Source: Phoenix dactylifera (taxonomy: Eukaryota; Streptophyta; Magnoliopsida; Arecales; Arecaceae). From it: a stretch of DNA of 64,000 nucleotides. The DNA lies in the NCBI RefSeq assembly GCF_009389715.1, contig NC_052399.1, positions 28,529,146-28,593,145 on the forward strand, in the 5' to 3' direction. Below, piece by piece: positions 13,504 through 24,394 of this stretch. The position numbers and the translations under genes were made by a program. The notes below the pieces were generated by a model. It had not been told where the DNA came from. It saw only the letters and a program-made list of their open reading frames with translations, and ran no database searches. How positions within the stretch are numbered: the first letter of the stretch is position 1; each line of letters opens with the position of its first letter.

Positions 13504-14527
13504 CGTACCATCTAACATTATTAAAAAATAAATGGCTTACAACTAAAATAACTGAAATATCCTTATGGATAGATATGCAGAAAAAAGTTATAAGAGTTAA
13601 AAGAGTATGCATGTAAATAGTAATTTTACGAAAGTATTTATATAATTTCTTATATTTAAAAGAATATATATTCAAAAAATTTATTAAAAAAAAAATAAAA
13701 CTCGGATGGAACTCGCTAAGTCCTGATTCAATTAGTTCACTCCCACGATGGGATTAGCAGTGCCCCTCCCTCATGGCATCAAATGATCGAAAGCAAGCAC
13801 CTCTACTAACGCAATCTAGTGGGACGATCAACAATACCTCTTCTCCTACCACGACGAAGACCTTCTCAAATTGAAGGGGAGGCAAGAAAGGGGTGTAGCT
13901 CGGAAACCTCTCAAAACTTGCCTTCTGCTGTACCGCGTCTTACTCCATGAAGGAAGAGACTTTGGAGTGGGACAAGTAAGCCAGTAGATACTAGCATATT
14001 CTTTTCTGTTTTTGAAATGATAATTCCAAATAGGTGAAAGAAAATGATGCCCAAAAAATTATTGTAATCCCATCCCAAATTGCTGATGGAGTAAACTCTG
14101 AATTCTTGGGTGCTATGAAGTTTGGATTGAAAGAGGGATAGTGTCCAATATTATGTATAGATTTTATCAACAAACACCTGAGCTTCATCTTTCTTTAGCA
14201 AAAGTTTGCCACTCTATTACTAAGAATAGGTGAAAAAAAAAAGATCTTTGAGTGTAAGTGAAGGAATTCAATGAATGTAAACATACACAATTCATCCTTT
14301 GTAGATAGGCTAATATTATGTACATAAGAACTTTATAATCAGAAACCAGCATGTCATTTTGAAACTTGCATGTCTAGTAAATCATCCATCTTTACGATTC
14401 AAAGATACAACCATAGAGATACCTTGATATGGATTCGGAACTTTTCCATGCGAGAAGACCCATTTACCTATTGTACAGGACTCAAATTTAACTTCATATT
14501 CAAGTGTTAGTTTTGCTTGTGAATGAT
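11514..14527. other. Intergenic: FAB1 3' region and AT-rich DNA without a supported gene
   Basis: The first few hundred bases are probably the FAB1 3' UTR, since T-rich sequence follows the stop directly. Beyond about 12.0 kb I find only short ORFs without motifs. The section 13.2-13.7 kb is very AT-rich and includes a long (TA)n run. No mobile element with clear termini was recognised. Confidence 0.5.
13459..13500. repeat. (TA)n microsatellite
   Basis: About twenty TA units in a very AT-rich block. Several such TA tracts recur in this window (19.2, 23.8, 28.4 and 62.7 kb). Confidence 0.9.
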
Positions 14528-15066
14528 TCAGTAGAAGTCATCATCCCTGCCGATTTGAAGCTTCATTAGTCGAAAGTTGGGAATCTGATGATCGCCGGGC
14601 CTGTGCAAGTCCGAGAGGGGGCAAAGTGAGTGCAAAACCATTTGTTCGAAAATACTGAAACTGATTCAATTAATTCTATCTTGTTTGGGATATACCTTTG
14701 GTGATATGTGTCCTTCGATGACCATGGACTAAATCTTGGACCTTCGTCGTACCCCTCGCAGACTACTTCTCCCTTTCCATCCGTGTAGCAGACTATCCCC
14801 ATTGCTTGGTCTTCGAAAACCTGATAGAGGAATCTTAGAACAAAGTCATGGAAGTCTTCTACAGTTCTACTGATTCTAAAGAACAGCATTATTTCTTGGG
14901 TTGTGATCAGAAACCAGACCTTGTTGGCTGTGAAAAATTTGTATGAAGAAGCTGATGCTCCGCTGGGTTGTATGTGGCTGTGGCACAGCATGGAAGCTCT
15001 TGGCATCGCCTTCTTGGTCTGACCCCTTGGAAGGATGACAGCAGGACAAGAACATCTTATTGCCAT
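14528..15066 (-). CDS. Small conserved-looking plant protein of unknown function, 96 residues, three exons
   Basis: Proposed exons on the minus strand are 15066-14920, 14820-14696 and 14546-14528 (stop TGA). All introns are GT..AG and the codons join in phase: 147, 125 and 19 nt make 97 codons. The product starts MAIRCSCPAVILPRG, continues with a Ser/His-rich region, and ends with an acidic module containing MGIVCYTDGKGEVVCEGYDEGPRF, given here in two parts as MGIVCYTDGKGEVV then CEGYDEGPRF, and finally DTYHQRDDDFY. The first 100-bp intron is also open in frame, so an unspliced 166-codon ORF exists, but its insert is hydrophobic and unlike the flanks. The N-terminus could be an organelle-targeting peptide (basic, poor in acids). 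I recall a plant family with a YDEGPRF-type module but can assign no function. The start was chosen as the first in-frame ATG. Confidence 0.6.
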
Positions 15067-16719
15067 TGATTGTTCCTGCTGCTGCTCTCTGTATGTGTGT
15101 ATGTGGGTAAAAGAGGCAGGAAGAAGACACTAATGGATTGCTTTATCACAGAGCAGCTCAAACTGGTCTTGTGGGCGAGAAGGAGAGATGGTGGTGGAGG
15201 AGGGGGAGGTTGTCTTTGGGATTTTGTCTTCGCCCATTACGGCAGGTGAAGCATTGCTTGGACTTGGAGACAATCTCAATTATTGAGCTGTTCGGATTGG
15301 TGAGTTGTCTTGTTGAGTTCTTTTCTTTGTTTAATTAATCTGAAAATCTCGTAGTTTTTTATTGAGAAAACTTGTCTCGTAGCTAACATTATCTTTGTGT
15401 AATAGAAAAACTTCATTTGTCTTTAACCTTATCTGCTTTTCTTGATATTTATAATTGGTTGGGTGGGGGGAAGAAATGAGAATTGTTGATTCAATAAAAC
15501 CATATCTTCGATTGGTTTACGCTCTCCAAATTCTTCAATTAAAGCCATGGTGATGCAGATTTGCAACAGGTTACTTTTTTATGATATACTTTCAGCCACT
15601 AAGATGGCAGTTTTTGGAATCCTAGATATTTGACTTGTTAATTTGAGTTCTTACATTGCATATTTTGAAAATAGAGTCCCATTGCATATTTCAGCCACTT
15701 CAATACATCCTTGCACCTAACTTAAGTTGAGAGGCTTAACTCAAGTTTCCAAATAAAAATTGCAACCTTGAATAAAATGTTGTTCATTAGCTTGATGGTT
15801 TTTTAATTGCTCAAAGAAGAAGCTTAATGATTTTCTATGCAGATTCCTAGAATTGTAAGAAAAGCTTGTAGATCCAGCTCAATTCTCTTGTGCACCATTT
15901 TACTAGTGCTATCGGGTTTGGTGCGGTCAACTACTAAGTTGCAACTTGCTTTATCTTTTAATCTTAGTGATTTTTTTTCCTTTCTTTCCCCCCTGAAATG
16001 CCTTTATTTATCCTGGATCTTGTGGCCCCATTAGACAACATTTGTTTAATTGGAACACCCACCACAATCTCACTTAATCCTCGACTTTGTTTCCTTTCAT
16101 GGGTTGCCAAGAATATCCACCACCTAATGTCTGTTTGCCAAACTTGTGCTCAACCCTTCATCGTAGATTTTTGGGTGCTTCATGGTTGGCATCATGTTGA
16201 TATGATAAGGCTTTTTTTATTCTTCATGGCTGCCATCATGTTGTCGCTATCGCTAGTCTCTGTGCTAGTGATTGTGCTTTGGAGCTTATGGTAAATGGTG
16301 ATATGATGCATTTTTTTTAATCTCATTGGATTGGTTTTATTAGACTTGAAATCTAGGAGCAATGATGAAGCCTCTCATACAAAGCTAATGAAATCCCAAA
16401 TGGTTCAAGTGCGGCTCTGCCAAAACAGGCTTCCTCTTGAAATGTACATTTCAAACCTTCTAATTTGCTTTTTTTTTTAGTTAAGAAAACCTTTTAATTT
16501 GCTTCCAAGAATTAGTTCTAACCCTCTAATTATATAACCCTACCCAATAAACAGCAAATAAATATCATGAATAATTGCAGGCTATTTTAGGTGGGCTCTG
16601 AAAGTGAATAATTATTTGGGACCTGATAAGGTTGGAGGTAGTGCCATCCTGAGGTGATGTGTATTGCCGTACTAGCAGTGTTTTCGTAATTTTTGTGAAA
16701 AGATTTTTTGTAAGCTACT

Positions 16720-17152
16720 CTTGCCACTTGGGAGCTCCCACTTCCTGATTATTTCAAGATGAATTTCGATGGTAGTATCTCGACAAAGAAAGACAGATAA
16801 GAGGCAAATTTTGTGATCCGGGATCACAACTTCAGATTGATTGCTGCAGGTAGACAACGTACTTATGACATGACTATTATAGGAGCGGAGCTCAAGGCAA
16901 CATGAAAGGGTACCACATACGCAAGAAGTATCCTAGGGGCTAATAACATCTTTGTTGAAGAGACTGCTATGGTAATCGAGTGGATCAGTAATGTAGAGCG
17001 ACAGAGCGACAACCATCCATTGCTCAAAAATATCTAGCTAGAGGCTGGTGAGAGACTGCTATTCCTTTCAAGCTACCCATGTGTACTACAAGGTAAACAA
17101 AGTGTCAGACTGGGTCGTCTCCTTTGCTGCTCATCATTTAGAAGAGGTTTTA
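16720..17152 (+). pseudogene. Decayed LINE RNase H domain
   Basis: The plus-strand reading shows a recognisable plant-LINE-type RNase H-like domain: FKMNFDGSIS, FVIRDHNFRLIAAGRQRTYD, a GAELKAT segment, a MVIEWIS segment and a C-terminal THVYYKVNKVSDWV with SFAAHHLEE. The pattern DG..GxVIRD..A...ELxA is that of the RVT_3 RNase H fold used by plant non-LTR retrotransposons. At least three in-frame stops (for example near 16797 and 16904) break it. No reverse transcriptase is attached, so only the 3' tail of the element remains. Confidence 0.75.
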
Positions 17153-17577
17153 TGAATATGGTCTATAAAGAAGAAGAAGAAGAGGGAAGTTTTATGGTTT
17201 TAATTTACTAACCATGGGTAACATGTTGTCCATCAAATTCATTGGATTCTCCAGGGGTCGGCAGTCACTGTTTTTCGTAAGCTCGACGCTACGCAGAATT
17301 GACGTCTTACCAGAAGCGACACCGGTAGCTGACCTGGAGCCTGCATGGAAATTACCGCGCCAGTGGCCAAAAGAAGGCTAGTTTCACCCATCATACCATT
17401 TACCTCGGTATAATCCATCATTTTCACTCGTCATACCACTATTTTCACTCGTCCTACAAGCAAAATATGATCCTAGGTTGGGTTGGCTTAGGCAGTTAGG
17501 CCCAATCCTACCTACAAAAAAAATCACACAGAAGTCCAACCTGAGTACCAGTGTCTGAACTAAAACATAAGGCTTTC

Positions 17578-17700
17578 AACATGAAGGCCAGCGAACCCCA
17601 TCACAAGAAGAGCTTCCTGTTTGTCTCAATCCCTTCCTCTCTCTCTATTATCACTTTTCCTTCTACTCCTTTGGGGTTTCACAAACATATTGATGCTTCT
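17578..17700 (+). repeat. Short sequence shared with the 32-kb Mutator-like element
   Basis: The segment after ATGAAGG is near-identical in wording to 32054-32160: both read through CCCATCACAAGAAGAGCTTC and then a TTTGTCTCAATCCCTT stretch and a TCCTTCTACTCCTTT stretch. Neither copy codes for a recognised protein. The sharing suggests that this is a fragment of the same element family or of a sequence it captured. Confidence 0.6.
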
Positions 17701-19208
17701 TTGACTATCGTTTACCATCACCAGAATATTCTGTAGCTACCAGAAATTTTCTCTTTTCGCCTGAAAAATTCGTAATGTTTTTGAACCTCTTTTTTGGTCT
17801 GGAAGAGGTCGACATAGTACCATACCATCGACCCTTAAGTCTATCTCAGAGAGAGGGTTCTTGTATTCAAAAGTCAGTCACTAATAAAGTTCCACAGCAG
17901 AAACAATAAACCAATGGAGGACTATCTCAATCAGAACTACTGGAACTCAGAATTGACTAAATGGTTTAGCCACCCACATATAATAAGCAAAACTCACAAA
18001 CATGCCTGTAGGCCTTTGAGGAAGACAATGGTGGCTCACAGAATCTCTTTTTATTTTTTCAATTAAAAACCCTAACATATATAACTAGCCCTTTTATACT
18101 AAAGCAAGTCATAGGCTATATGATTCCATGTAACATATCCAACACAAAATAACAACCAAAAAGAAACAAAACAAATATTTCCTTATACTTGGTTTACTAG
18201 TGCCTACAAGAACTATGCAAAATGAGATATTCATTTGCATTCACAGAGTATTTGAATTCGAGGAACATAAATATTTTCTGATGTAAAAAAATGCAGATAA
18301 AAGCCATAATGTGTGAGTCAGAAAAATACATGCATATCCTTTTGAGTAGATGCATAAAAAGTATATGGATAACCTTCCGAGCTAAACTCAACTGTGTACA
18401 AATATTCTTTTGATTCCAATGTGTGGGAGTTGCAATAACAGAACTTCTTTGTTGTATCAACACTAGCAAGTAACTACTTCTTCAGTGAAACACTAGCTCA
18501 CTGCTTTACATATTTTCTTCTCTTCTTACTGCAAGGATCCCATTGCCAAGGAAAATGGGGCAAGGGGCAATTCATCATAGCAAGCCTTTGTTGGAAGATG
18601 ACACTCTGACTATCAATGGGGTTTTCCTTTGGGCTTTTCATGGTAATGACCCAAACACAGTCCTTTGATGGAACAACAGCCCTAAAATTCCCTGTAAAGT
18701 TTATCCTCTAGGATTAGCTTTTTAAAATAAGAACCTATGGAATCACAGTTACATTGATAAAGACAGTAGAGCTTGAAAGACAGTTCAGGGTCGCCCTACC
18801 TTAAACTCTGGTACTGTAATTGACGGATAGTTCACCAAAAAATAAAAGGCCTAAAGCAGGCACTGTCATCTCCTGTTATTTTCTACAGGAACGTCTTGTC
18901 ATCATAACCAATTGAACATAAGAAAGCCTTGTAATCTGCAGCTTGTGCATCATAGATAGGACCAGGATCAAGGAATCCTGAGGGCTCTGGAAATCCTAGC
19001 CATAATCAAATGGGGTTGCTGCTCTTAAATCAAGATCTGCTGTTATGACATTGCCATTCTTAATTCAACACAGCTGCCGAATTGGCTCAATTGGTAGTAT
19101 ACCCTCAAGTATTGCACCAACTCTACTATGAATGAAGGTATGAGAATTAGTCTAATAAGAATGGCAAAACTTCTCCTCATAGAACACTCGTCAATATACA
19201 TGCATATG

Positions 19209-19212
<4 letters not shown>

Positions 19213-19252
<40 letters not shown>
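19213..19252. repeat. (TA)n microsatellite
   Basis: Uninterrupted TA dinucleotide run in intergenic DNA, upstream of the MITE at 19.5 kb. Confidence 0.9.
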
Positions 19253-19253
<1 letters not shown>

Positions 19254-19517
19254 TAAATCACCGACTTAGGCTCCTTGACCCTCTAAAAGTATTTTTGAAT
19301 GAAATAAGAGTATTTGGTAAAAAAAATTGGAAAGTTGTTTTAGCTTTGCCAAAAGTACTTTTTTGAAAAATACTTTTAAAAAGCACTAACGGTAGGTTTT
19401 GTAATTAATTTGTAGTTCAACTAGGGACTTATATAAAAATTTGCTTAACGTTATTTTAAAAAAAATAAAGAAAAAGTCTAAAGTAACCCGGAGTCCGCAA
19501 TTTGCCCTTATCTATAT

Positions 19518-19997
19518 GGGCTCGTTTGGTTCGCGGGAAAAGAAGGGGGGAAAGTGTGGTCAACGGGAAAGTAATGAGATGCCTCTTGTTTGGTTGGAGT
19601 TTTCAAAGGAGAGAGAAGGGAAAGTTGTATTCCCATGGGAATGTGATTCCCACATTTCATGGGAAAGTCTTTCCCATGAGAAACATGGGAAAGTTACTTT
19701 CCCATAAGGCGGGAATCACTCAATTTTTACTTTTTTCCAAAAAGTCCCTTCAGCATTAAAGAAGCATTAAAGAGGCATTAAAAACCTAATTTTTATTAAA
19801 GGCATAATAGAAATTATATATAACTTTCCTAGGAAAGTGAATGGCCAACCAAACATAAGCATCTTGGAAATTTGTCACTTTTTCATGGTCAACCAAACAT
19901 GCCAAAAGTACTTTTCTAGGCATCTTCTTCCTAGAAATTTGTTTCCAGGAATCATATTCCTAGGAAGGAAAATGCTTCCAGCGAACCAAACGAGCCC
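19518..19997. mobile_element. 480-bp MITE with GGGCTCGTTTGGTTCG terminal inverted repeats
   Basis: The left end reads GGGCTCGTTTGGTTCGC and the right end reads GCGAACCAAACGAGCCC, an exact 17-bp inverted match. The flanks carry TAT on both sides (19515-19517 and 19998-20000), a plausible 3-bp target duplication. The interior is a large imperfect foldback rich in GGGAAAG/CTTTCCC blocks and CCAACCAAACA motifs and has no transposase. The size, short TSD and G-rich TIR suit a PIF/Harbinger (Tourist-type) MITE, though the TSD is TAT rather than the standard TWA, so the superfamily call is tentative. The element ends 75 bp before the ATG of the candidate exon at 20073 and touches its TATA-like tract. 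Confidence 0.8.
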
Positions 19998-20010
19998 TAT
20001 ATATATAGCC
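19998..20010 (+). promoter_or_regulatory. Candidate TATA box directly after the MITE
   Basis: TATATATATAG follows the MITE end immediately and lies about 63-75 bp upstream of the ATG at 20073, a spacing usual for plant promoters with a short leader. It may include the target-site duplication of the MITE. No transcript evidence is available. Confidence 0.4.
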
Positions 20011-20072
20011 CCATCCATCGGTGAGGCAATTGAAACGGCCGTTGGAGCGAGACCGCGAGGCCAAAACCGTAG

Positions 20073-20285
20073 ATGGCGATCGCGCCCTTTCTCCGCCACC
20101 GCCATTGCTGCCGGCGCCGACGATCTTCCTTTCCGTCTCGGAGGCGCCACCTCCCAACGTCGCCTTCTCATCCGCTCCGTTTCAAGCCGTTCATCTCCTC
20201 TCACAACCTGGGATCCGGAGTGCCTTACGCACGAAAAAACCCCCTACAAAGCATTGGGATGCTCTCTACAAGCACCATAGAACAA
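20073..20285 (+). CDS. Candidate first exon of an unrecognised, possibly organelle-targeted protein
   Basis: The exon opens with ATG in a GC-rich context that contrasts with the AT-rich surroundings. It encodes about 71 residues starting MAIAPFLRHRHCCRRRR, rich in Arg, Ser, Pro and His and almost free of acidic residues, as expected for a mitochondrial or plastid presequence. It ends at an AAG/GTACAT donor at 20285/20286 after LQSIGMLSTSTIEQ. A TATA-like tract lies 63-75 bp upstream. I could not find a convincing second exon in the following 11 kb, so either the intron is very long and swollen by repeats and the viral insertion, or the gene is truncated. Other frames of the same GC-rich stretch are also open, which lowers confidence. 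I do not recognise the family. Confidence 0.4.
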
Positions 20286-21865
20286 GGTACATTTCTCTCT
20301 CCCACTCTCGTTTCTGCCTTATTTTTCTGCGATTCTTGATTCTTGCCTCTTCGATCGATCCAAGGATTCTTGGGCAAGTTCTTCAAGATCGGCACGTTTT
20401 CGAGAAGGATTGGGGCACTGCTGCTTGGTGAGTACAATAATCTTCTCATGATCCTTTCGTTTGTAATTTTGGTTTCTTGAATTATAAGATTTTATGATTT
20501 TACTCGTCTTGTCCAGTCATCCAGTGCGAACGGCTAGGCTTCTTCTCATGCTAAGGTTGTATTTGTGGCAAGTCTTTGGGATATGATTAGATTCTTGATA
20601 GATTAACTTTCTTTTCTGTTTTTCGGTACGTGTCTTATTAAATTGTTTAGATTTATATATTACTCTTCTGTCTTTGGGCACGCCCTCTACAACAACCAAA
20701 GTTCTCTTTCCGTCTCCCTCTCTCTTTTTTGCTTTATTTTTCTGCGATTCTTGATTCTTGCATCTTCGATTGATCCGAGGATTCTTGGGCATAGTTCTTC
20801 AAGATCAGCACGATTTGGAGAAGGATTAGGGCACCACCTTTTGGTGAGCATAATAATCTTGTCATGATCCTTTCTTTGTGATTTTGGATTCTTGAATTCT
20901 AAGATTTTATGATTTTACTCGTCTTACCCAGTCATCCAGGAAGAACGGCTAGGCTTCTGCTCATCCTAAGGTTGTATTTGTGGCAGGTGCATGGCATATT
21001 AGATTCTTGATACATTAACTTTCTTCTCTCTTTTTTCAGTAGGTGTCTTATTAAATTGTTTAGATTTGTATATTACTCTATCTTTGGGCATGCCCTCTAC
21101 AACAACCAAAGTTCTCTTTCCGTCTCCCTCTCTCTTTTTTTGCTTTGTTTTTCTGCGATTCTTGATTCTTGCATCTTCGATTGATCCGAGGATTCTTGGG
21201 CATAGTTCTTCAAGATCAGCACGATTTGGAGAAGGATTAGGGCACCACCTTTTGGTGAGCATAATAATCTTGTCATGATCCTTGCTTTGTGATTTTGGAT
21301 TCTTGAATTCTAAGATTTTATGATTTTACTCGTCTTACCCAGTCATCCAGGAAGAACGGCTAGGCTTCGGCTCATCCCAAGGTTGTATTTGTGGCAGGTG
21401 CATGGCATATTAGATTCTTGATACATTAACTTTCTTCTCTCTTTTTTCAATAGGTGTCTTATTAAATTATTTAGATTTGTATATTACTCCCTCTACAACA
21501 ACCAAAGTTCTCTTTCCGTCTCCCTCTCTCTTTTTTGCTTTGTTTTTCTGCGATTCTTGATTCTTGTATCTTCGATGGATCCGAGGATTCTTGGGCATAG
21601 TTCTTCAAGATCAGCACGATTTGGAGAAAGATTAGGTTAGAGCACCACCTTTTGGTGAGCATAATAATCTTGTCATGATCCTTTCTTTGTGATTTTGGAT
21701 TCTTGAATTTTAAGATTTTATGATTTTACTCGTCTTACCCAGTCATCCAGGAAGAACGGCAAGGCTTCTGCTCATCCTAAGGTTGTATTTGTGGCAGGTG
21801 CATGGCATATTAGATTCTTGATACATTAACTTTCTTCTCTCTTTTTTCAGTAGGTATCTTATGAA
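20250..21865 (+). repeat. Four-copy tandem array, unit about 394-415 bp
   Basis: The anchor TTTTCTGCGATTCTTGAT occurs at about 20323, 20738, 21149 and 21543, giving periods of 415, 411 and 394 bp. Each unit carries a CTCTACAA motif, a CT-rich tract, the anchor, a GATTCTTGGGCA block, a GGTGAGYA motif and AGTCATCCAG. Copies two to four are nearly identical, whereas copy one is more diverged. Copy one overlaps the end of the candidate exon at 20073-20285, so the unit spans an exon-intron border. In copies two to four the GT of the donor is replaced by TT. Confidence 0.9.
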
Positions 21866-22061
21866 ATTCTTCAGATAGACCATAATTTATTTTATGGAAA
21901 AGCTCGATTTGGCATGATGTGAATCCAGGATGAATTTAACAGTGTGGCAAGGGAAGCTTCTGGTTTTGACACCTAATACTAGGCCCTAAATCTAACTTCT
22001 GAGCTTATTTATATTGGTTGATATTGTTTTTAATCTCCTTTTGTGTGTCGGTACAATGTGT

Positions 22062-22625
22062 TATGCATAATCTTATTGCTGGGATCTTTAGATGCGAAGT
22101 TCAGTGCTTTGTTCCCTAGAATGCTGGTTTGAGTTTAGCATTAAATCATATGTTCACATGCTTTTATCAGTCATTTTCCTTGTCATTTTGATCTTTCTTT
22201 CTTTCGTTTTTTTTTTTTTGCAGAAAAATGCTGGTTTTTTAATCTATCTTTCGTACTGTTTATTTATTATTAGACATGTTTTATTTGTTAGAACTGAAGG
22301 TTGTGTCATGCCTGTATTTGCTCCATTACTTATTAAGATTGGCATAGTTGTCTTTTCATCGAAGCACGTGGTTTTTGGAACTTACAAGAACTTATACTTT
22401 GCATAGTAATTTGATTTTTCTGATCATTATATGTAATTGCCTTTTTTTCTTTTACATCAATTGATGAAAAGTTGTGTTTTGATATCTTAGCTATCTATTG
22501 GTATGCTTGCTTTAGATTATCTTCGATGCCAGGAACTACTTCATAAGCACAAATAACGGACTATGCTTTGTAGAGGAGGGTTTTTCAAAATAAAAAAACA
22601 CGAAGTATATTAAATATATATGAAG

Positions 22626-22660
<35 letters not shown>

Positions 22661-23784
22661 TGTATATATGTATGCTTACGATAACTCTACTTTGATTTCA
22701 CTCTTAGCATATCAATAACCTGATCTCTCTCTCTCTCTCTCTCTCTCTTCCATCTGCTTATGCAGCCATTGCTAAATCTCAACTCTCTCAAGGATAATTA
22801 GCAAACTTCTCTTCAACTTTCTATTTCTTGTTTTGTTTCATTTTCTCTTTTATATATTCAATTTTTTAATTTTTTACATTTGTAGTATGGATAGTTATAT
22901 GTTTTATTAATTTAGCTTTTCCAGTTTCATACTCTCGATATATGCATAATCTTATTGCTGGGATCTTTAGATGCGAAGTTCAGTGCTTTGTACCCTAGAA
23001 TGCTGGTTTGAGTTTAGCATTAAATCATATGTTCACATGCTTTTATCTGTCATTTTCCTTGTCATTTTGATCTTTCTTTCTTTTGTTTTTTTTTTTTCAG
23101 AAAAAAGCTGGCTTTTTAATCTATCTTTCATGCTGTTTATTTATTATTAGACATGTTTTATTTGTTAGAACTGAAGGTTGTGTCATGCCTGCATTTGCTC
23201 CATTACTTATTACGATTGGCATAGTTGTCTTTTCATCGAAGCACGTGGTTTTTGGAACTTACAAGAACTTATACTTTGCATAGTAATTTGATTTATCTGA
23301 TCATTATATGTAATTGCCTTTTTTTTTCTTTTACGTCAATTGATGAAAAGTTGTGTTTTGATATCTTAGCTATCTATTGGTATGCTTGCTTTAGATTATC
23401 TTCGATGCCAGGAACTACTTCATAAGCACAAATAATGGACTATGCTTTGTAGAGGAGGGTTTTTTCAAAATAAAAAAGCACAAGGTATATTAAATATATA
23501 TGAAGATATATATATACACACACATGTATGCTTACGATAACTCTACTTTGATTTCACTCTTAGCATATCGGTAACCTGATCTCTCTCTCTCTCTCTTCCA
23601 TCTGCTTATGCAGCCATTGCTAAATCTCAACTCTCTCAAGGATAGTTAGCAAACTTCTCTTCAACTTTCTATTTCTTGTTTTGTTTCATTTTCTCTTTTA
23701 TATATTCATTTTTTTAATTTTTTATGTTTGTAGTATGGATAGTTATATGTTTTATTAATTTAGCTTTTCCAGTTTCATACTCTT

Positions 23785-23787
<3 letters not shown>
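22062..23787 (+). repeat. 879-bp direct tandem duplication
   Basis: Copy one (22062-22940) and copy two (22941 to about 23787) both start TATGCATAATCTTATTGCTG and end in a TTTCCAGTTTCATACTC segment. They differ by few substitutions, by microsatellite length (the AC and CT tracts are longer in copy one) and at the very end, where copy two runs into a long (TA)n tract and the viral insertion. The short hydrophobic ORFs at 22092 and 23083 are the same reading in each copy; they look like chance ORFs of T-rich DNA. Confidence 0.9.
22632..22750. repeat. (AC)n and (CT)n microsatellites in duplication copy one
   Basis: An AC run at about 22634-22661 and a CT run at about 22722-22748. The matching AC tract in copy two (about 23516-23524) is far shorter and the CT tract there (about 23579-23597) is also reduced, showing slippage after the duplication. 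Confidence 0.85.

Positions 23788-23829
<42 letters not shown>
23788..23829. repeat. (TA)n tract left of the viral fragment
   Basis: About twenty TA units separate the end of the 879-bp duplication from the left inverted repeat. The related copy-one end (about 22935-22941) has no such tract, so the TA run belongs to the insertion event or grew afterwards. Confidence 0.9.
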
Positions 23830-23831
<2 letters not shown>

Positions 23832-23832
23832 T

Positions 23833-23942
23833 ACCCATTAGAGGGCGTGAGGAGAATAGTACCCATATGCGGGGGTTCGGACGATTAGTTAGTCCCACAT
23901 CGCCTAAGCATGGGTCAGTCCATAGGCTTAAAGTGCCTTGGG
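23833..23942 (+). repeat. Left inverted repeat of the viral-fragment block
   Basis: Starts ACCCATTAGAGGGCGTGAG after the left (TA)n tract and ends CCTTGGG. It matches the complement of 28281-28391 along its whole length, with a few substitutions and small indels. A shorter third copy of its outer end (ACCCATTGGCCGAGAGGGC and on to GGTACC) lies at about 24063-24099 in the same orientation, at the point where viral coding sequence stops. Confidence 0.85.
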
Positions 23943-24106
23943 TGCCCATCCTTTGTTGGTCGGTTTACTGAGAGGAAAACTCATGGTGTCATTGCCCGGG
24001 GTGGCGGCAGCTGTGCTAAGGAGGATAGGGGGCAATCTCTGGGGACCGTGGGAGAAATGTGGTACCCATTGGCCGAGAGGGCATCAGGAGAATGGTACCT
24101 AGTTTC

Positions 24107-24270
24107 TTTCTATTCCAAAAGGGATTTGGAAGATCATTACAAATATTTTTAGTAAATTGATCTTCTATATCCTTAATTTTTTGTTTGATATAGGGGTCCT
24201 TAAGTTTTTTTTGAATATCAAAAATATTAATTTCTTGTTGAAAGAAATTTAAATGTTTTTCCTTTTTCAT
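24107..24270 (-). pseudogene. Start of a caulimovirid-type reverse transcriptase, cut off
   Basis: The minus-strand reading ends with a DLPNPFWNRKK segment, which resembles the conserved lead-in to the reverse transcriptase of plant pararetrovirus polyproteins. It is preceded by a Lys-rich, probably helical stretch. Right after it, at about 24106, the sequence switches to the partial third copy of the terminal repeat, so the polymerase and RNase H are missing. The call rests on a short motif. Confidence 0.5.
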
Positions 24271-24394
24271 AAGAATATTCCTTATCTCATTTATGATTTT
24301 TGTTTGTGGGTCTGTTATAAAAGAAAATACTATTTGTTTTCCTTATTTCATGGAATATATTTCATTACTGTCTATCTTAATTATCAGCATGATG

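Larger units (their letters stand above)
15067..19514. other. Intergenic DNA with retroelement debris
   Basis: No intact gene is visible in 4.4 kb. Short ORFs such as 15837-16034 and 15998-16294 have low-complexity hydrophobic translations and no motif. The stretch holds a LINE RNase H remnant (16720-17152), a short sequence shared with the Mutator-like element at 32 kb (about 17578-17700), a (TA)n tract at 19.2 kb and a Gln/Leu-poor foldback-like stretch around 19268-19400 resembling that at 59.6-59.8 kb. Confidence 0.5.

Noticed and set aside
14566-15066. Unspliced 166-codon ORF as the product of the small minus-strand gene
   Set aside because: The reading crosses two good GT..AG introns, and the inserted segments are hydrophobic or unlike the flanks; the spliced 96-residue form ends in a natural DDDFY stop.
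19070-19130. tRNA gene
   Set aside because: GGCTCAATTGGTAGTA resembles an A box, but no B box or cloverleaf arms follow at the right spacing.
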